From Phoronis australis (taxonomy: Eukaryota > Phoronida > Phoronidae), in the NCBI GenBank assembly GCA_002633005.1, contig NMRA01000633.1:7080-36229 (forward strand): a stretch of DNA of 29,150 nt. Direction: 5' to 3'. Numbering within the stretch: position 1 is the stretch's first letter; each line of letters begins with the position of its first letter. Positions 19,127 through 28,801 of the stretch are shown here, one piece after another. The notes beneath the pieces are model-generated. The model was not told where the DNA came from, ran no database searches, and worked only from the letters and a program-made list of their open reading frames with translations. A program made the position numbers and the translations under genes.

Positions 19127-20408
19127 CTTCAAAACCCTTTGACATACGTTCATGAAATTTGGCACATATGTTCCATTCATGAATGGGACGGCATGTGCGA
19201 ACTTTCGGACGGATCCGACTACCAGTGTGTCCCCTAGTGGCAATTTTAGTTTTTTACGCTTGCCTTTGTATCTTCAAAAGTCCTGAACGGATTTTCATGA
19301 AATTTGGTATGTAGGCACCTATTAGTGAGATGACGCCATCCTCCTGTTTTCAGATGGATTCAACATAGTTTGTGCCACCTAGTGGCCATTTTTAGTGTTT
19401 TCGAGTCTGTATTTTTGCGTTCACCCCTCTGTCAACCAAACCGCTCAAAGGATGATTGTGAAAATTGGCATGTATATGCTTACTATGTAGAGGACGGTTG
19501 ACGATGATTTTCCGACGATTTCGACTACTGTGGCGCCTCCTAGTGGCAGTTTTGTTTTTTTCTGCGCCTATGGCTGTATCTCCTAAACCGTTCGCAGGAT
19601 CTTTACAAAATTGTGTAAGTATATTAATATGATGTTAACAACGAAAGATGACGACTTTTGGACGGATCCGACTACTGGTGTGCCCCCTAGTGGCAATTTT
19701 AATTTTTTTACGCTTACCTTTGTATCTTCAAAAGTCCTGAACGGATTTTCATGAAATTTGGTATGTAGGCACCTATTAGTGAGATGACGCTATCCTCCCG
19801 TTTTCAGATGGATTCGACATAGTTTGCGCCACCTAGTGGCCATTTTTACTGTTTTCGAGTCTGTATTTTTGCGTCCACCCCTCTATCAACCAAACCGCTC
19901 AAAGGATGATTGTGAAAATTGGCGTGTATGTGCTTACTATAAAGAGGACAGTTGAGAATGATTTTCAGACGATTTGGACTACTGTGGCGCCTCCTAGTGG
20001 CAATTTTGTTTTTTTTTTGCGCCCATGGCTGTATCTCCTAAATCGTTCGCAGGATTTTTACGAAATTTAATAATTGTATTTATATTATGTTAACAACAGA
20101 TGATGACGACTTTTGGACGGATCCGTCTACCAGTGTGCCCCCTAGTGGCAATTTTATTTTTTTACGTTTACCTCTGTATCTTCACAAGTCGTTAACGGAT
20201 TTTCGTGAAATTTGGTATGTAGGCACCTATTAGTGCGATGACGCTATCCTCCCATTTTCGGATGGATTCGACCTAGTTTGCGACACCTAGTGGCCATTTT
20301 TACTGTTTTTGAGTCTGTTTTTTGGCGTCCACCCCTCTTTCCACCAAACCGCTATAAGTATGATTGTGAAAATTGGCATGTATGTTCTTACAATGAAGAG
20401 GACGGTTA
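19127..20408 (+). repeat. 454-bp higher-order array of ~150-bp modules with CTCF-like cores
   Basis: The landmark GTAGGCACCTATTAGTG occurs at 19311, 19765 and 20219, an exact 454-bp period. Each period holds three related modules of 145-160 bp. Each module carries a CTAGTGGC core, then a TGTATCTYC..AAA(A) stretch, a GAAATTTGG-type stretch and a GACGATT/GGATTCGAC stretch. Cores are at about 19231, 19377, 19537, 19684, 19831, 19990, 20140 and 20284. On the minus strand they read CCACTAGGGGGCA, CCACTAGGTGGCGC or CCACTAGGAGGCGC, close to the bilaterian CTCF consensus. The array stops abruptly near 20408. Confidence 0.85.
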
Positions 20409-20409
20409 T

Positions 20410-21850
20410 CTAGCCATTGCATTGCCCTGGATTTTAAATGTAGCATGACTCCTGTTATTTGGAAGATATATCTCACTATGTTTGTAATCTGAGGTTGTGG
20501 TACCTTGAGGGAAGGTTCTATCCCAGGTATCACCCAGATGTGTGGTGTGAAATTTTGTGGAAGAAAAACCTTCCCCCAGCTTCCAGGTCAGGTAAGGTTG
20601 TAATCTGAGGTGTTATCTAGAGGACAGGTTATCTTGGATATCGATATGGTATCTAATGTGATGTGTTGTGGCAAATGGGAGTCTATCAGAAGTAGATTTA
20701 GAAGACTAGGTTGCGGTATGTGATGGAACGATTAATTAAGGTTCTGTTGGAGTCTAGAAAAATGCCCAAATTTTGCTGACTTTGAATCTTCAGAGTGTCA
20801 TAAATGGCTGATTGGATTCATGTGAAACTTTCACATATTATGCTGAGTGGGTGAGGATTTATCTCTTTTCATTACTTCCTGTGTTCGTGAACACAATCAC
20901 AGAGGTGTGCGGCAACTCGGACCCAGTACATTAGCTCTCAGTAGTCCATGCATGCAGACGCATGACTACATCAGGATTAAAATTACATTTTGTCCCCGTT
21001 TGCTGGCGGGGCCCAGCATCTTTCCATCCTGTGACACCTCGTTGACTTAGTATTATGGCAACTGGGTGAGTGAACAGATTCTAGAAAATACAAGTCTTGT
21101 CATATTGTTGTCAGCCTGACACTCTCTCCAGTTAATTGTTGAAGACTTGCTTGGCTTTATCATGATGCTTCCAATTTTGATAGTATTCACTGAAAACACC
21201 ATGTCATGTTGTGGTTTCCGTATTTATCCAATGACAAAGTGTTGATATCCATGAGTAAATGTATCCGCAACCGCTGGTCATGTGACAGTCACGTGTACGC
21301 AAATGTACACTATCTATCCTTGCCACTTTAGACTCACTTCTTTTCTCTTGTTTGTTGAGAGATCCCTGATTAAGGTGTCAACTAGAATAACTTTTCCTTT
21401 TAATTTTTATTGCATCTAGTGCTTGTGAGTAGAGGTAAAAATTTAAGCCATTGGGAAAATCTCCAATGAGCTTAGAATTCATGTGAGGGCTGTAACCAGC
21501 TTGCATTGTGCCTGACCTAGGTATGGCGTTTTCTCTAATAATTCGTACACGTGAGTAGTTCGTACACAGCCCTTGAAACATGGCATTTGCCTCTTATAGC
21601 TTGTACAGTAAGAATCAATGGGAAAAATAGTTTTTGCACTTATTTGTGTCAGGGGGGGAGGGAAGAAATAATTCATACTCTTTTTGGATAGCTAAAATGG
21701 AAATTTGTTTTCTCTTAAAAGAACACAAATCAATAAGTGCCAATTCTATTTGCGTAATCGGAATCCATGGTTTGATAATACTACACCAGTGTAGGGCTCG
21801 AAAAGTCGTTTTTGAGATTGCTATTTTGACGACAGCAAGATTTTCCATTG
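20410..21850. other. Intergenic, no recognised feature
   Basis: Short open frames here resemble no protein family. A motif TTCTCTAATAATTCGTAC at about 21530 also occurs in the tandem at 28218-28292. Confidence 0.4.
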
Positions 21851-21854
21851 TGTT

Positions 21855-22330
21855 GCCAAATGGTGGTAAGAATGCTATAGCAGCGGATTTTCCCAACACA
21901 GGTTCTGTTGTCCTCAATTTAGTCCTTCACGAATAAATTTACAAAATTGTGGAGTACTTACCTGTGCGCTCCTGCGGCGTTGTTAGAGCTGATTCGGGCG
22001 ACTATAGCGCAGACGACGAGTGAACACCCAGCGTTCTGCTTGGACTGCAACTAATTCTCACGTGGCAAATGTGCAGAAGTGTATGTGTGCATTAGGTTCA
22101 CGTGTTGCAGTGGTTACATCATACATTATGTATGGTTACAGTCGCGTGACATGAGTACAACTGTGTGCGCTACGCGTATTAGCCGTCAAGCTCTGAGTCA
22201 GAGAGCAATTAATTAGTTGTTTGACAAAATAAATGTTTGAAAAACTCATTCAGGTGTGTTTTTGAATTGTCACCGTGAGGCTTTATGGACTGTCTTATCT
22301 CCAACGCCCTGCACCACTCATTTGCTGTCA
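21855..22330 (+). mobile_element. Diverged relative of the TTAACCGCCC element body
   Basis: Ordered short matches to 9255-9720 include TTGCCAAATG, CAGCGGAT..TCCCAACA, ACAAAATTG, CGCAGACGACGAGTGA, TCACGTGTTG, GGTTACAGTCGCGT, TCAAGCTCTGAGTCAGAGAG, ATGTTTGAAAAACT and TGTCTTATCTC. The TTAACCGCCC-rich end is missing here, so the copy is truncated on that side or belongs to a subfamily without it. Confidence 0.6.
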
Positions 22331-23525
22331 TGTGAAACACGCTAGGCAGGGAAGTTAATCGGACTTGAGTGGGCGTGAGTCAGTCGTCAATCAAAAGCTA
22401 CTGCAAAATAAGGCTTCTCAACTGCAAGTATTTGCTTAATTTTTTGCTTAAAAATACTAATGACTTTGACTGGAGATCATGAGTCTTTAGTAAACCGGTA
22501 CAGTGGGGATCCTGGGAATATTTCGTATACATATCTGTGTCAGTAAAATTAACTTGTTGACATAGCACCAATTAGTCTGGTAATTGGCACCTGCAGTTTG
22601 CTATACGACTACATTAGTGATGAGGTCTAACCAATGAGTACTCGAAAGTTCGTTGTCTGAATAGGAACTGGGACTCGGTGCTCGACATTACGAGCTGGAA
22701 ATGCGAGCCGAGACAACTTGCGACCTGGAATTTACCATGTAGGCGAGTCCAGTTTTTGGCAGCAAGTAGATATCTGGCAAACATGTCGTTGGAATCCGGC
22801 CGTTATTTTGTTGTTGCCTAATCAACGCCAGAAATTTGTAACATTCTTGATCCCCTAGGTGACGCTTTGCGCCATGTCCCTAACCAATCGTAACAACGCA
22901 TAGTAAGGTTAAAGGTCAGGAAGCTTGGGCGCTAGTACCGTGAGCCCCAGTGAAGTCAATATAATCTGCAGAGCAATACTTGTCAAGTTTACAATAACAG
23001 TCTTTGGAATTTCTGGAACGCCACAGTCTACAGTATGACAGTGCTAGCTGGGTCATTGGGGTCACAGCTCTAGGCCTACACATAAGCACAACAAAAGTGA
23101 ATTGAACACCAGGCAGCCGGCGTGTGCGTGCAGCCTAAGCGGGCTGCCAAAGCGCTTTTTATTAATCTTCAGATGTTTGCCAATACATATTTGTGTCCGG
23201 AATCCACTCCAATGTAACAGTATTAAAATAAGACGAAAGGACAACGTTCTGTGGATCACAAAACGAAACAACATTTTGAAGATAACCAGTATCAACTATA
23301 CTCACAGGCGAAAAACCTGCATAAAACTGTATAAAATCCGACTTTTTTCAAACTTCAAAAGTATTTCTAAACTCATACCGGATGAGAAAATGAACATAAC
23401 AGTTTCTTACCGATTCTGAGGTAATCTCTCATCTATACAGAGTGCAAATTCCATTGCAAGACAGCCGGGCGATCGGCAACATTTAATCTCACAGCACTGT
23501 ACGTGGATCCATTTTCTGAACACAA

Positions 23526-23760
23526 GAGACGTGGAAAAATTTTCGAAAAACAGCATGAAATTTGGACCAGCAACCTCTGAGTACTCCTGGTAATCACCTC
23601 CGCTATCGGCAAATCCGATGGCAAAATGAATTCAGCCACAAACTTGACTTCAAAATGAGCTATGCGCTCAAATATGGGCTTCCGGACGATCGTTAACATA
23701 GGCCAGAATGGGGCAAACTTCAAACTTCAAGAGACGTGGAAAAATTTTCACCAATAACGC
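23526..23760 (+). repeat. Paired AGAGACGTGGAAAAATTTTC motifs
   Basis: The 20-bp motif occurs at about 23525-23544 and 23730-23749, each followed by a related ATGAAATTTGG / TGATATTTGGCAG stretch, suggesting two modules about 205 bp apart. Confidence 0.5.
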
Positions 23761-23902
23761 TGATATTTGGCAGTAACAAATCTTAACATACACTCTATGA
23801 GACAGGCTATCGGCAAATTGTGCAGTTATCTCCCCTCGCTTATAAATTCCTGATTATAGCCTGCTCTTGTGTATTTCTTATGGAGGGCTGCTGGCAAGAT
23901 TT

Positions 23903-23914
23903 AGCGCATGCGCA
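23903..23914. promoter_or_regulatory. NRF-1 consensus site
   Basis: AGCGCATGCGCA matches the palindromic NRF-1 consensus GCGCATGCGC, often found in TATA-less animal promoters. It lies just inside the right inverted repeat. A possible short first coding exon begins at the ATG near 23992 and meets a GTAATT donor-like sequence, but no downstream exon is supported. Confidence 0.35.
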
Positions 23915-24202
23915 GTAGTGCATGTTACAAATTTCTGGCGTTGCAAGTTCCAACATTAACAGAGAACATCCATCTTCCTTGAGTTGTAAACATGTCACGG
24001 GAACCGATGGGGTAATTTAGAACGGATCTTTGACATGTTTCATTGGGTAGCGTTTTTGGCTGCTTTTGCAAATTTTTGGTTACGCCAAAAAATTTCAGAC
24101 CATGGCATGAACATGTGATAAAACGTCACAGCGATGTTTCATTGACGACCAACTTACCCACTTTGTAATGAAAAACATTTATTTTTATGGAAGATGTCCT
24201 GA

Positions 24203-24523
24203 TTAGCCTTTTACAATATCCCCAACAATATCTCACCGCAGCCCTGGTTAGTCCCGGCGGATGAAAGTGACTTGGAAATGACGTCAAGTAACAGCTTGTT
24301 TAAATATACATCTGGTTTTTTATGGCAAAACGGCAAACAAGTTCTCAAAGCCCTTCTTTCTGGGGCTAATGCAGGAATGTCTGAGTCACCTGTTACTCAC
24401 ATAGATTATTGCTGTTATGTGACATGCCCTCCAGCTATTCAAGTGTCAGGGAACTTATGTGCACCCCATTCCAAGAGAACAGCGACTGTCCCAATTAATG
24501 CAGTATACCAGCTAAATGTTTAA
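24203..24523 (+). other. Unassigned 107-codon open stretch
   Basis: Open from just after a stop at 24200 to a stop at 24521-24523, with the first ATG at 24272. The product is not recognised. It contains five cysteines but no zinc-finger spacing. It is of interest only because it lies between an NRF-1-like site and the THAP fragment on the same strand. It may be a chance opening. Confidence 0.15.
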
Positions 24524-24945
24524 GCGGCCCGCGGAGTGTTTACCTGACAATGACCTTGGACACCCTGGGGTTATAAAAGACCCCATGCTTTGCGATATTC
24601 CTCGGGCCCAATGTTCCCGGAACTGCTATGTCTTCTGTGGCTCGATGTCCTGTAGGGCCAGCTGTTTACGATCTTTTTTTTTCAGTTGACTACGTCGTAG
24701 GTTTTACTGACTTGAATCCATTAGAAGAATTTTGTTCTGGCTGAAACTGGCCAAATGAATGTGGAAACAAAGTTATTCAGTCCATGTGACTAAACAGGTA
24801 GGTGGAACCATAGACTATAGTACATGGACCACCAACTCCGTATACTTTCAATGGACGAAATCTGTGAGCTTACGCACAAGCCCTTACGTCATTATTCACT
24901 GGCGACACCTGGCTAAATTTTCAGGTGCAATTTCGTCTGCTAATC

Positions 24946-25139
24946 ATGGTCGGCTACTGTGTGGCCGGTTGTTCGGCCACACACGCGAAATGCAAAGGAA
25001 TGGCTTCCATACCATCCGAAGACCCCATAATCGGCTGTGGGAAGAAAACCTTACTTCTTGTGTCAATGTGAATGGCAGTTGTTTCAGCAATAAGACTTTA
25101 TACATTTGTTCAAGGTACTTCGAAGATGAATGTTTTTAA
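24946..25139 (+). pseudogene. Frameshifted THAP-type zinc-finger domain
   Basis: A THAP domain is a C2CH DNA-binding finger found in P-element and Kolobok transposases and in host regulators. From the ATG at 24946, the first frame gives MVGYCVAGC, matching the N-terminal C-x(2-4)-C of THAP, and a conserved proline in SIPSEDP. Near 25026 the reading continues in another frame with RLWEENL (the invariant tryptophan) and LYICSRYFEDECF (normally C-S-x-H-F). About 45 residues separate the second and third cysteines, within family range. The last zinc ligand is tyrosine instead of histidine, the frame is broken, and a stop follows the CF. It is a decayed domain, probably from a transposon or transposon-derived gene. 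Confidence 0.6.
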
Positions 25140-25142
25140 GAG

Positions 25143-26809
25143 ACTCTACTACTTAATCCTGTCTTCACAAATCCATTTTTGTTTTCTCCGTTTTGATGAA
25201 AACTATCTGGTAAACTTTTTGACGAAAATTATCCGCCAACTTTCTTCCAAAGGTAGTGACTCGTAAACTCTTGTCTTTACGAGGAAGTTCAGCCATAGCC
25301 TAGTGAGCGAATTAACCAAACTACTCTTCGCTGGCCCTGATCAGATGGTTGGTCTCAGCAGAATGCTCACATTTGGCCAGGATTTGGATCAGCGATTTCA
25401 ACAAATTCACATTCGTGTACAAATAAATAGAACGCTGGTAAAACCTTTAACAAAAATAAAGATTACGTTAATACTTCATAAATAACCACCTGGACCAGTC
25501 AAAATCTATCTCGCAATTCAACAGCAGGTTACACACTCATTTCATGTCGAATATATGCCGCACAAAATCTCTCGACTGCAATCTATGAAAATGCAACCAA
25601 CTTCTTTGAAAACATGGAACAGGAACACCAGAGGGGTGTAAAGGTTGTTTTTATTCTTTAATGTTAAATTTTTTGTAAGCGGACATATGGTTTTTTAAAT
25701 TTCCGCCTGAAGTCCTAACATTTCTAAACTTAAGCCTTTCAAACGAACGCTTATGACGAAAACAAAATTCTTCAACCAGTTTTGTAAAGTCCTATGCCAC
25801 CTGTAGAGTACATAATGAGCCAATCCCACTCCTAATGTAACAAAAGGGTCCCGTGCATAAAGGATACTAAGTATTGCCCTTCTGAAATGTTACCATATGC
25901 GCCGTAATAAGCGGCCAGGGTGCTTAGAAAAATCCGCTTCAGGAAGGGGGCGCTTATTATAGCCCAAAAGTGGTTGAAACCCGATCTCTGAAACAGGTGA
26001 AATCGTAAGCTAGAATTCATCAAAGTTACGCTCTGTGATGCATCTGTAACCTATGAACAGAGTTTCTACAAAACTGCAGTGCATTGCTCTCAAACATTGT
26101 TGTCAACTTACGAGCATTTTTCAGAAAATACCACTGCCAAAAATTGGCGTGAATCAGGTTTCAAGCTCCTCAGCTTGGTTTAACTATATATTAATAAACC
26201 ATAAAAATGGTTCCAAGTGATCAGTGCAATGCCTGCGCACGTCTAATAAATGTGTATCATGCAGCTCCTGATTTAAACAAAGGTCTGTTTTTTTAAATTT
26301 GGTCCAGTATAAATAACGCCACAGACCTGAAAATCCAGCGAAACACTTCTACCTAACAAATCTGACAATCCCTAGTCTCAGAAAATTTGAGCACCCGGCA
26401 AAAGATACTAATGATGAAATTCTGGTGATGATAATCACCCACTTTGTTTATTTACTTCACCTAAATTTGAAATACTTGGTAAAATGAAGCCCATTCGAGT
26501 AAGCATCATGTGGGTCCCAATGCCAACCCAATATATGATAGAACCCAACAAGCTCAAGTTGCAGTCAAATCAGGATGTATCAACAGATTGGCCAAATAAG
26601 AATAAGATACAAAGTGTTGCTACAGTGCACACATGCACGATACTTGTTTCCATCACTTGTATCGTCGATTTTCGACATTGATGTTGGGGAGGAACAACGG
26701 TCTGGCGACAGCAACACGTAATCACACGAAGGCGATGATTTTCAAAATTTGATTCGTTTTCGTAATATCTAGTATGTCTTTTTTCCCTATGGTTCAGGGC
26801 TACTATTGA
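25143..26809. other. Region between THAP and PHD-like fragments
   Basis: No coding exon was recognised. It contains a short foldback at about 25902-25960, in which GTAATAAGCGGCC pairs with GGCGCTTATTA, echoing GTAATAAGCGCCC in the TTAACCGCCC element at about 8690. Frames at 25303-25485 and 26484-26681 are unassigned. Confidence 0.4.
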
Positions 26810-27001
26810 ATCCAGGAACAAGAACTGATAAAGGGAGTGTTCGTGATAACGTTGGAGAACGGTAACATTTATATAAGGTGTTACAACTGTCATCGATATT
26901 GTCATCTCCTCTGTTTTCATCCAACCTTCCCAGATGAAAACTTGAATGAAGAGGACCTTCAGTACTTGAGTGAGAATGGTATACTGTGCGATTTATGTTG
27001 A
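26810..27001 (+). CDS. PHD-like zinc finger, C-terminal exon (partial)
   Basis: An open frame from 26810 to the TGA at 26999-27001 encodes a cysteine-rich tail with the exact spacing C-x2-C-x4-H-x2-C-x24-C-x2-C (cysteine codons at 26879, 26888, 26912, 26987 and 26996; histidine at 26903). This matches ligands 3-8 of a PHD finger, including an aromatic two residues before the histidine and a leucine-rich, acidic linker (ENLNEEDLQYL). The first C-x2-C pair is missing and would have to come from an upstream exon; an AG acceptor candidate lies at 26814-26815. The protein ends right after the last cysteine, as in some transposase-associated PHD tails. Chromatin reading (histone H3 tail binding) is the family role; here it is inference. 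The tryptophan normally two before cysteine 7 is isoleucine, so it may be decayed. Confidence 0.5.
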   Translation: MQEQELIKGVFVITLENGNIYIRCYNCHRYCHLLCFHPTFPDENLNEEDLQYLSENGILCDLC

Positions 27002-27011
27002 ATTATTCAAC

Positions 27012-27027
27012 GGTTCTTTTAAGAACC
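27012..27027 (+). promoter_or_regulatory. Histone-type 3' stem-loop 1
   Basis: GGTTCTTTTAAGAACC forms a 6-bp stem (GGTTCT/AGAACC) with a TTTA tetraloop, the architecture of the replication-dependent histone mRNA 3' end, preceded by TTCAAC. It starts 10 nt after the PHD-like stop codon. Confidence 0.5.
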
Positions 27028-27052
27028 ATTTCACGCTATAGCTACAACCAAC

Positions 27053-27068
27053 GGCCCTTTTAAGGGCC
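27053..27068 (+). promoter_or_regulatory. Histone-type 3' stem-loop 2 with HDE-like element
   Basis: GGCCCTTTTAAGGGCC is a 6-bp stem with a TTTA tetraloop. It is flanked by CCAAC on the left and ACTCA on the right, close to the histone consensus flanks (CAAA and ACCCA). At about 27083-27097, 14 nt downstream, AGAAGAACTGCTCAC resembles the purine-rich histone downstream element that pairs with U7 snRNA. No histone ORF lies upstream. Confidence 0.55.
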
Positions 27069-27099
27069 ACTCAACACTTCCCAGAAGAACTGCTCACTT

Positions 27100-28217
27100 G
27101 AGAATGTTGATTTATAAACATGCTTTCGTAGTTTTCTCAGTAGGCCTGTGTGAACCATAAATCAAAAACTGTCGATAACTATGCTGCTATTGGGCAAGCA
27201 GATGACATAATCAGTTGGCACCGAAGTTTGAATTTTGTAATTAATTACCAGTAGCATTGCCAAAAGTACTCACAATACCAACACTTCTACTATTGAAAGA
27301 CTTTGAAAAGCGTTTCAATGCCGAAATTAATATTTTTTTCGTCGTTTTGGACAGTAAAGTAGATGCAAGTATTTCTCGTCAAAATACACTAACCGGAAAC
27401 TGCACCAGAAAGGTCAGGAGAGTTCAGCTCAGCACGTAAGGATGTGCCGGAGTTGCGAATCTGTTGTCTATAATCTGTGTTGGAACTATATCTACACAGT
27501 CATGCCTATGGCTAGGTGTAGTTTGCTGCAAGAAATCATATAATAACATTTCTTACTTTTCCAGTCATTCAATTTCTTATTAGCACAGACATTCACGTAT
27601 AGTATTGTCCACCACCTTTGACTTTTTAGGGAATATGGCAGGTACCTACTGCTCTACTGAGCGTCCCCTTTAAGTTTTGAGAAATTTCAGTTAAGTGCCA
27701 GGGCACTCAACATTCCTTTTCATTAAGTTCTGATCGACCCAGAGTAATTTCATGCTTGTGCGTACAGTTATCAATTTCTAAAAAAACTGCTAGAGACATT
27801 GATGAAATCTGCTAACGTCAGTTTGACTGACAATAAGCGAAAAACAAAACTGGACTTGCATTTTTTTTATTACTTCAAGACCATACACAAACATCCTGTA
27901 ACGTATTGCCAACCTTTGAATTCCGAAATCGAGAGGGAGCAGATTAACTCTGTGAGGCACACTGACCCTTCTGTCGCCACACATCCTACGCCAGCAGTAA
28001 CCCGCCAATAATACATTTCCAGATAACTAGGAAGTCGGGGGAATTTCACCAAAATGGGGAGAATTTGACACCTTTCCAATGAGGTATGAGAATTCTTCAA
28101 AATCCAAGAGCTTCCCACCTAAATCGATTTGGAAATGTTAGCAAAACCACTGTCACATTTTTCTGGCCTGATTTTTCGAATACGTTTTCTCTAGTGCAGT
28201 CGGATCATCGATCTTTA
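27100..28217. other. Intergenic, no recognised feature
   Basis: Short frames (27257-27439; 27799-28011 and its opposite strand) have no recognisable domain. Nothing else was seen. Confidence 0.45.
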
Positions 28218-28292
28218 TCTCTAATAATTGGAACACTTCACTTTTTTCTCTAATAGTTCGTACGGCCAGTTTTGTCTCTATTAATTCGGACA
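28218..28292 (+). repeat. About 29-bp tandem with TCTCTAATA core
   Basis: Three units share TCTCTAATARTTCGTAC-like cores. A similar core occurs at about 21530, so the motif is dispersed. Confidence 0.6.
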
Positions 28293-28579
28293 CAAAGTTC
28301 TCAAGGGGAAAATTGTTCCTACAGTAGTGTACCAACTGAGAAAACAGCATTAAGTGTACTATGTTCTGTTCTTGTGAGTTCTGTTATTGGTTGAATAGTT
28401 TGTTTTATAGAAATGCCTATATGGTATTTAATGCTCTTGCTACAAAGCACCTTGTTTGCATTCATTCAGTAACTGTTGATATCTGTGAATGCATCTGTTG
28501 TTCAATTATTTATAGCTCAATAGAATTGTTATATGAACACCATTGATTTAACCTTCCACAGCCTTTAAGATTAGGAGAC

Positions 28580-28668
28580 CAGATGAGAATGTATAGACCC
28601 TTTCCCCCTGCAGTTAAGTTTGCTAGATCAGAATTTATAGACCCTTTCCTCGTACAGTTAAGTTTCAC
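28580..28668 (+). repeat. 44-bp tandem, two units
   Basis: Two units of AGAATTTATAGACCCTTTCC type, each followed by a GTACAGTTAAGTTT-like tail. Confidence 0.75.
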
Positions 28669-28673
28669 TGGTG

Positions 28674-28801
28674 CGAAACAACATGACCGCCGGTCCTCTA
28701 AACAGGACCTCCGGGGATCAAATGGGACCGCCGCACCAGAAAATGGGACTGACGCACCCAAAAACATGACCGCCCCACCACAAAACAGGACCGCCGGGGA
28801 C
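28674..28801 (+). repeat. 20-21 bp GACCGCC minisatellite
   Basis: About six degenerate units of AAAACAGGACCGCCGG type. The first two are arranged so that CCGGTCCT and AGGACCTCCGG can pair as a hairpin. The 149-codon minus-strand frame 28510-28959 crosses it and gives a repeated hydrophobic peptide, judged non-coding. Confidence 0.75.

Larger units (their letters stand above)
22823..23943. mobile_element. 1.1-kb segment bounded by 22-bp perfect inverted repeats
   Basis: CAACGCCAGAAATTTGTAAC at 22823-22842, continuing to 22844, is the exact reverse complement of 23922-23943. The intervening DNA has no supported coding frame and the inverted match does not continue inside. No target-site duplication is visible outside the arms. 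It may be a non-autonomous DNA transposon with short TIRs. Confidence 0.45.

Noticed and set aside
18950-19243. 97-codon minus-strand open frame
   Set aside because: It crosses the palindrome and CCGT repeat at the head of the array; the peptide RRPDGRTDGDDG is translated simple repeat.
19127-20408. CRISPR-like reading of the regular spacing
   Set aside because: Whole modules are related to each other rather than repeats separated by unique spacers, and the genome is eukaryotic.
23102-23419. 105-codon plus-strand frame
   Set aside because: No recognisable motif, and the minus strand is open across part of the same stretch (23062-23295).
24272-24523. 83-codon frame as a gene
   Set aside because: Unrecognised product, no splice sites or conserved spacing; recorded only as an open stretch.
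26816-26870. Resemblance of KGVFVITLEN to the histone H4 segment RGVLKVFLEN
   Set aside because: Only a few residues match (GV and LEN), and the following sequence is a cysteine-rich PHD-like tail, not histone H4. The stem-loops tempted this reading.
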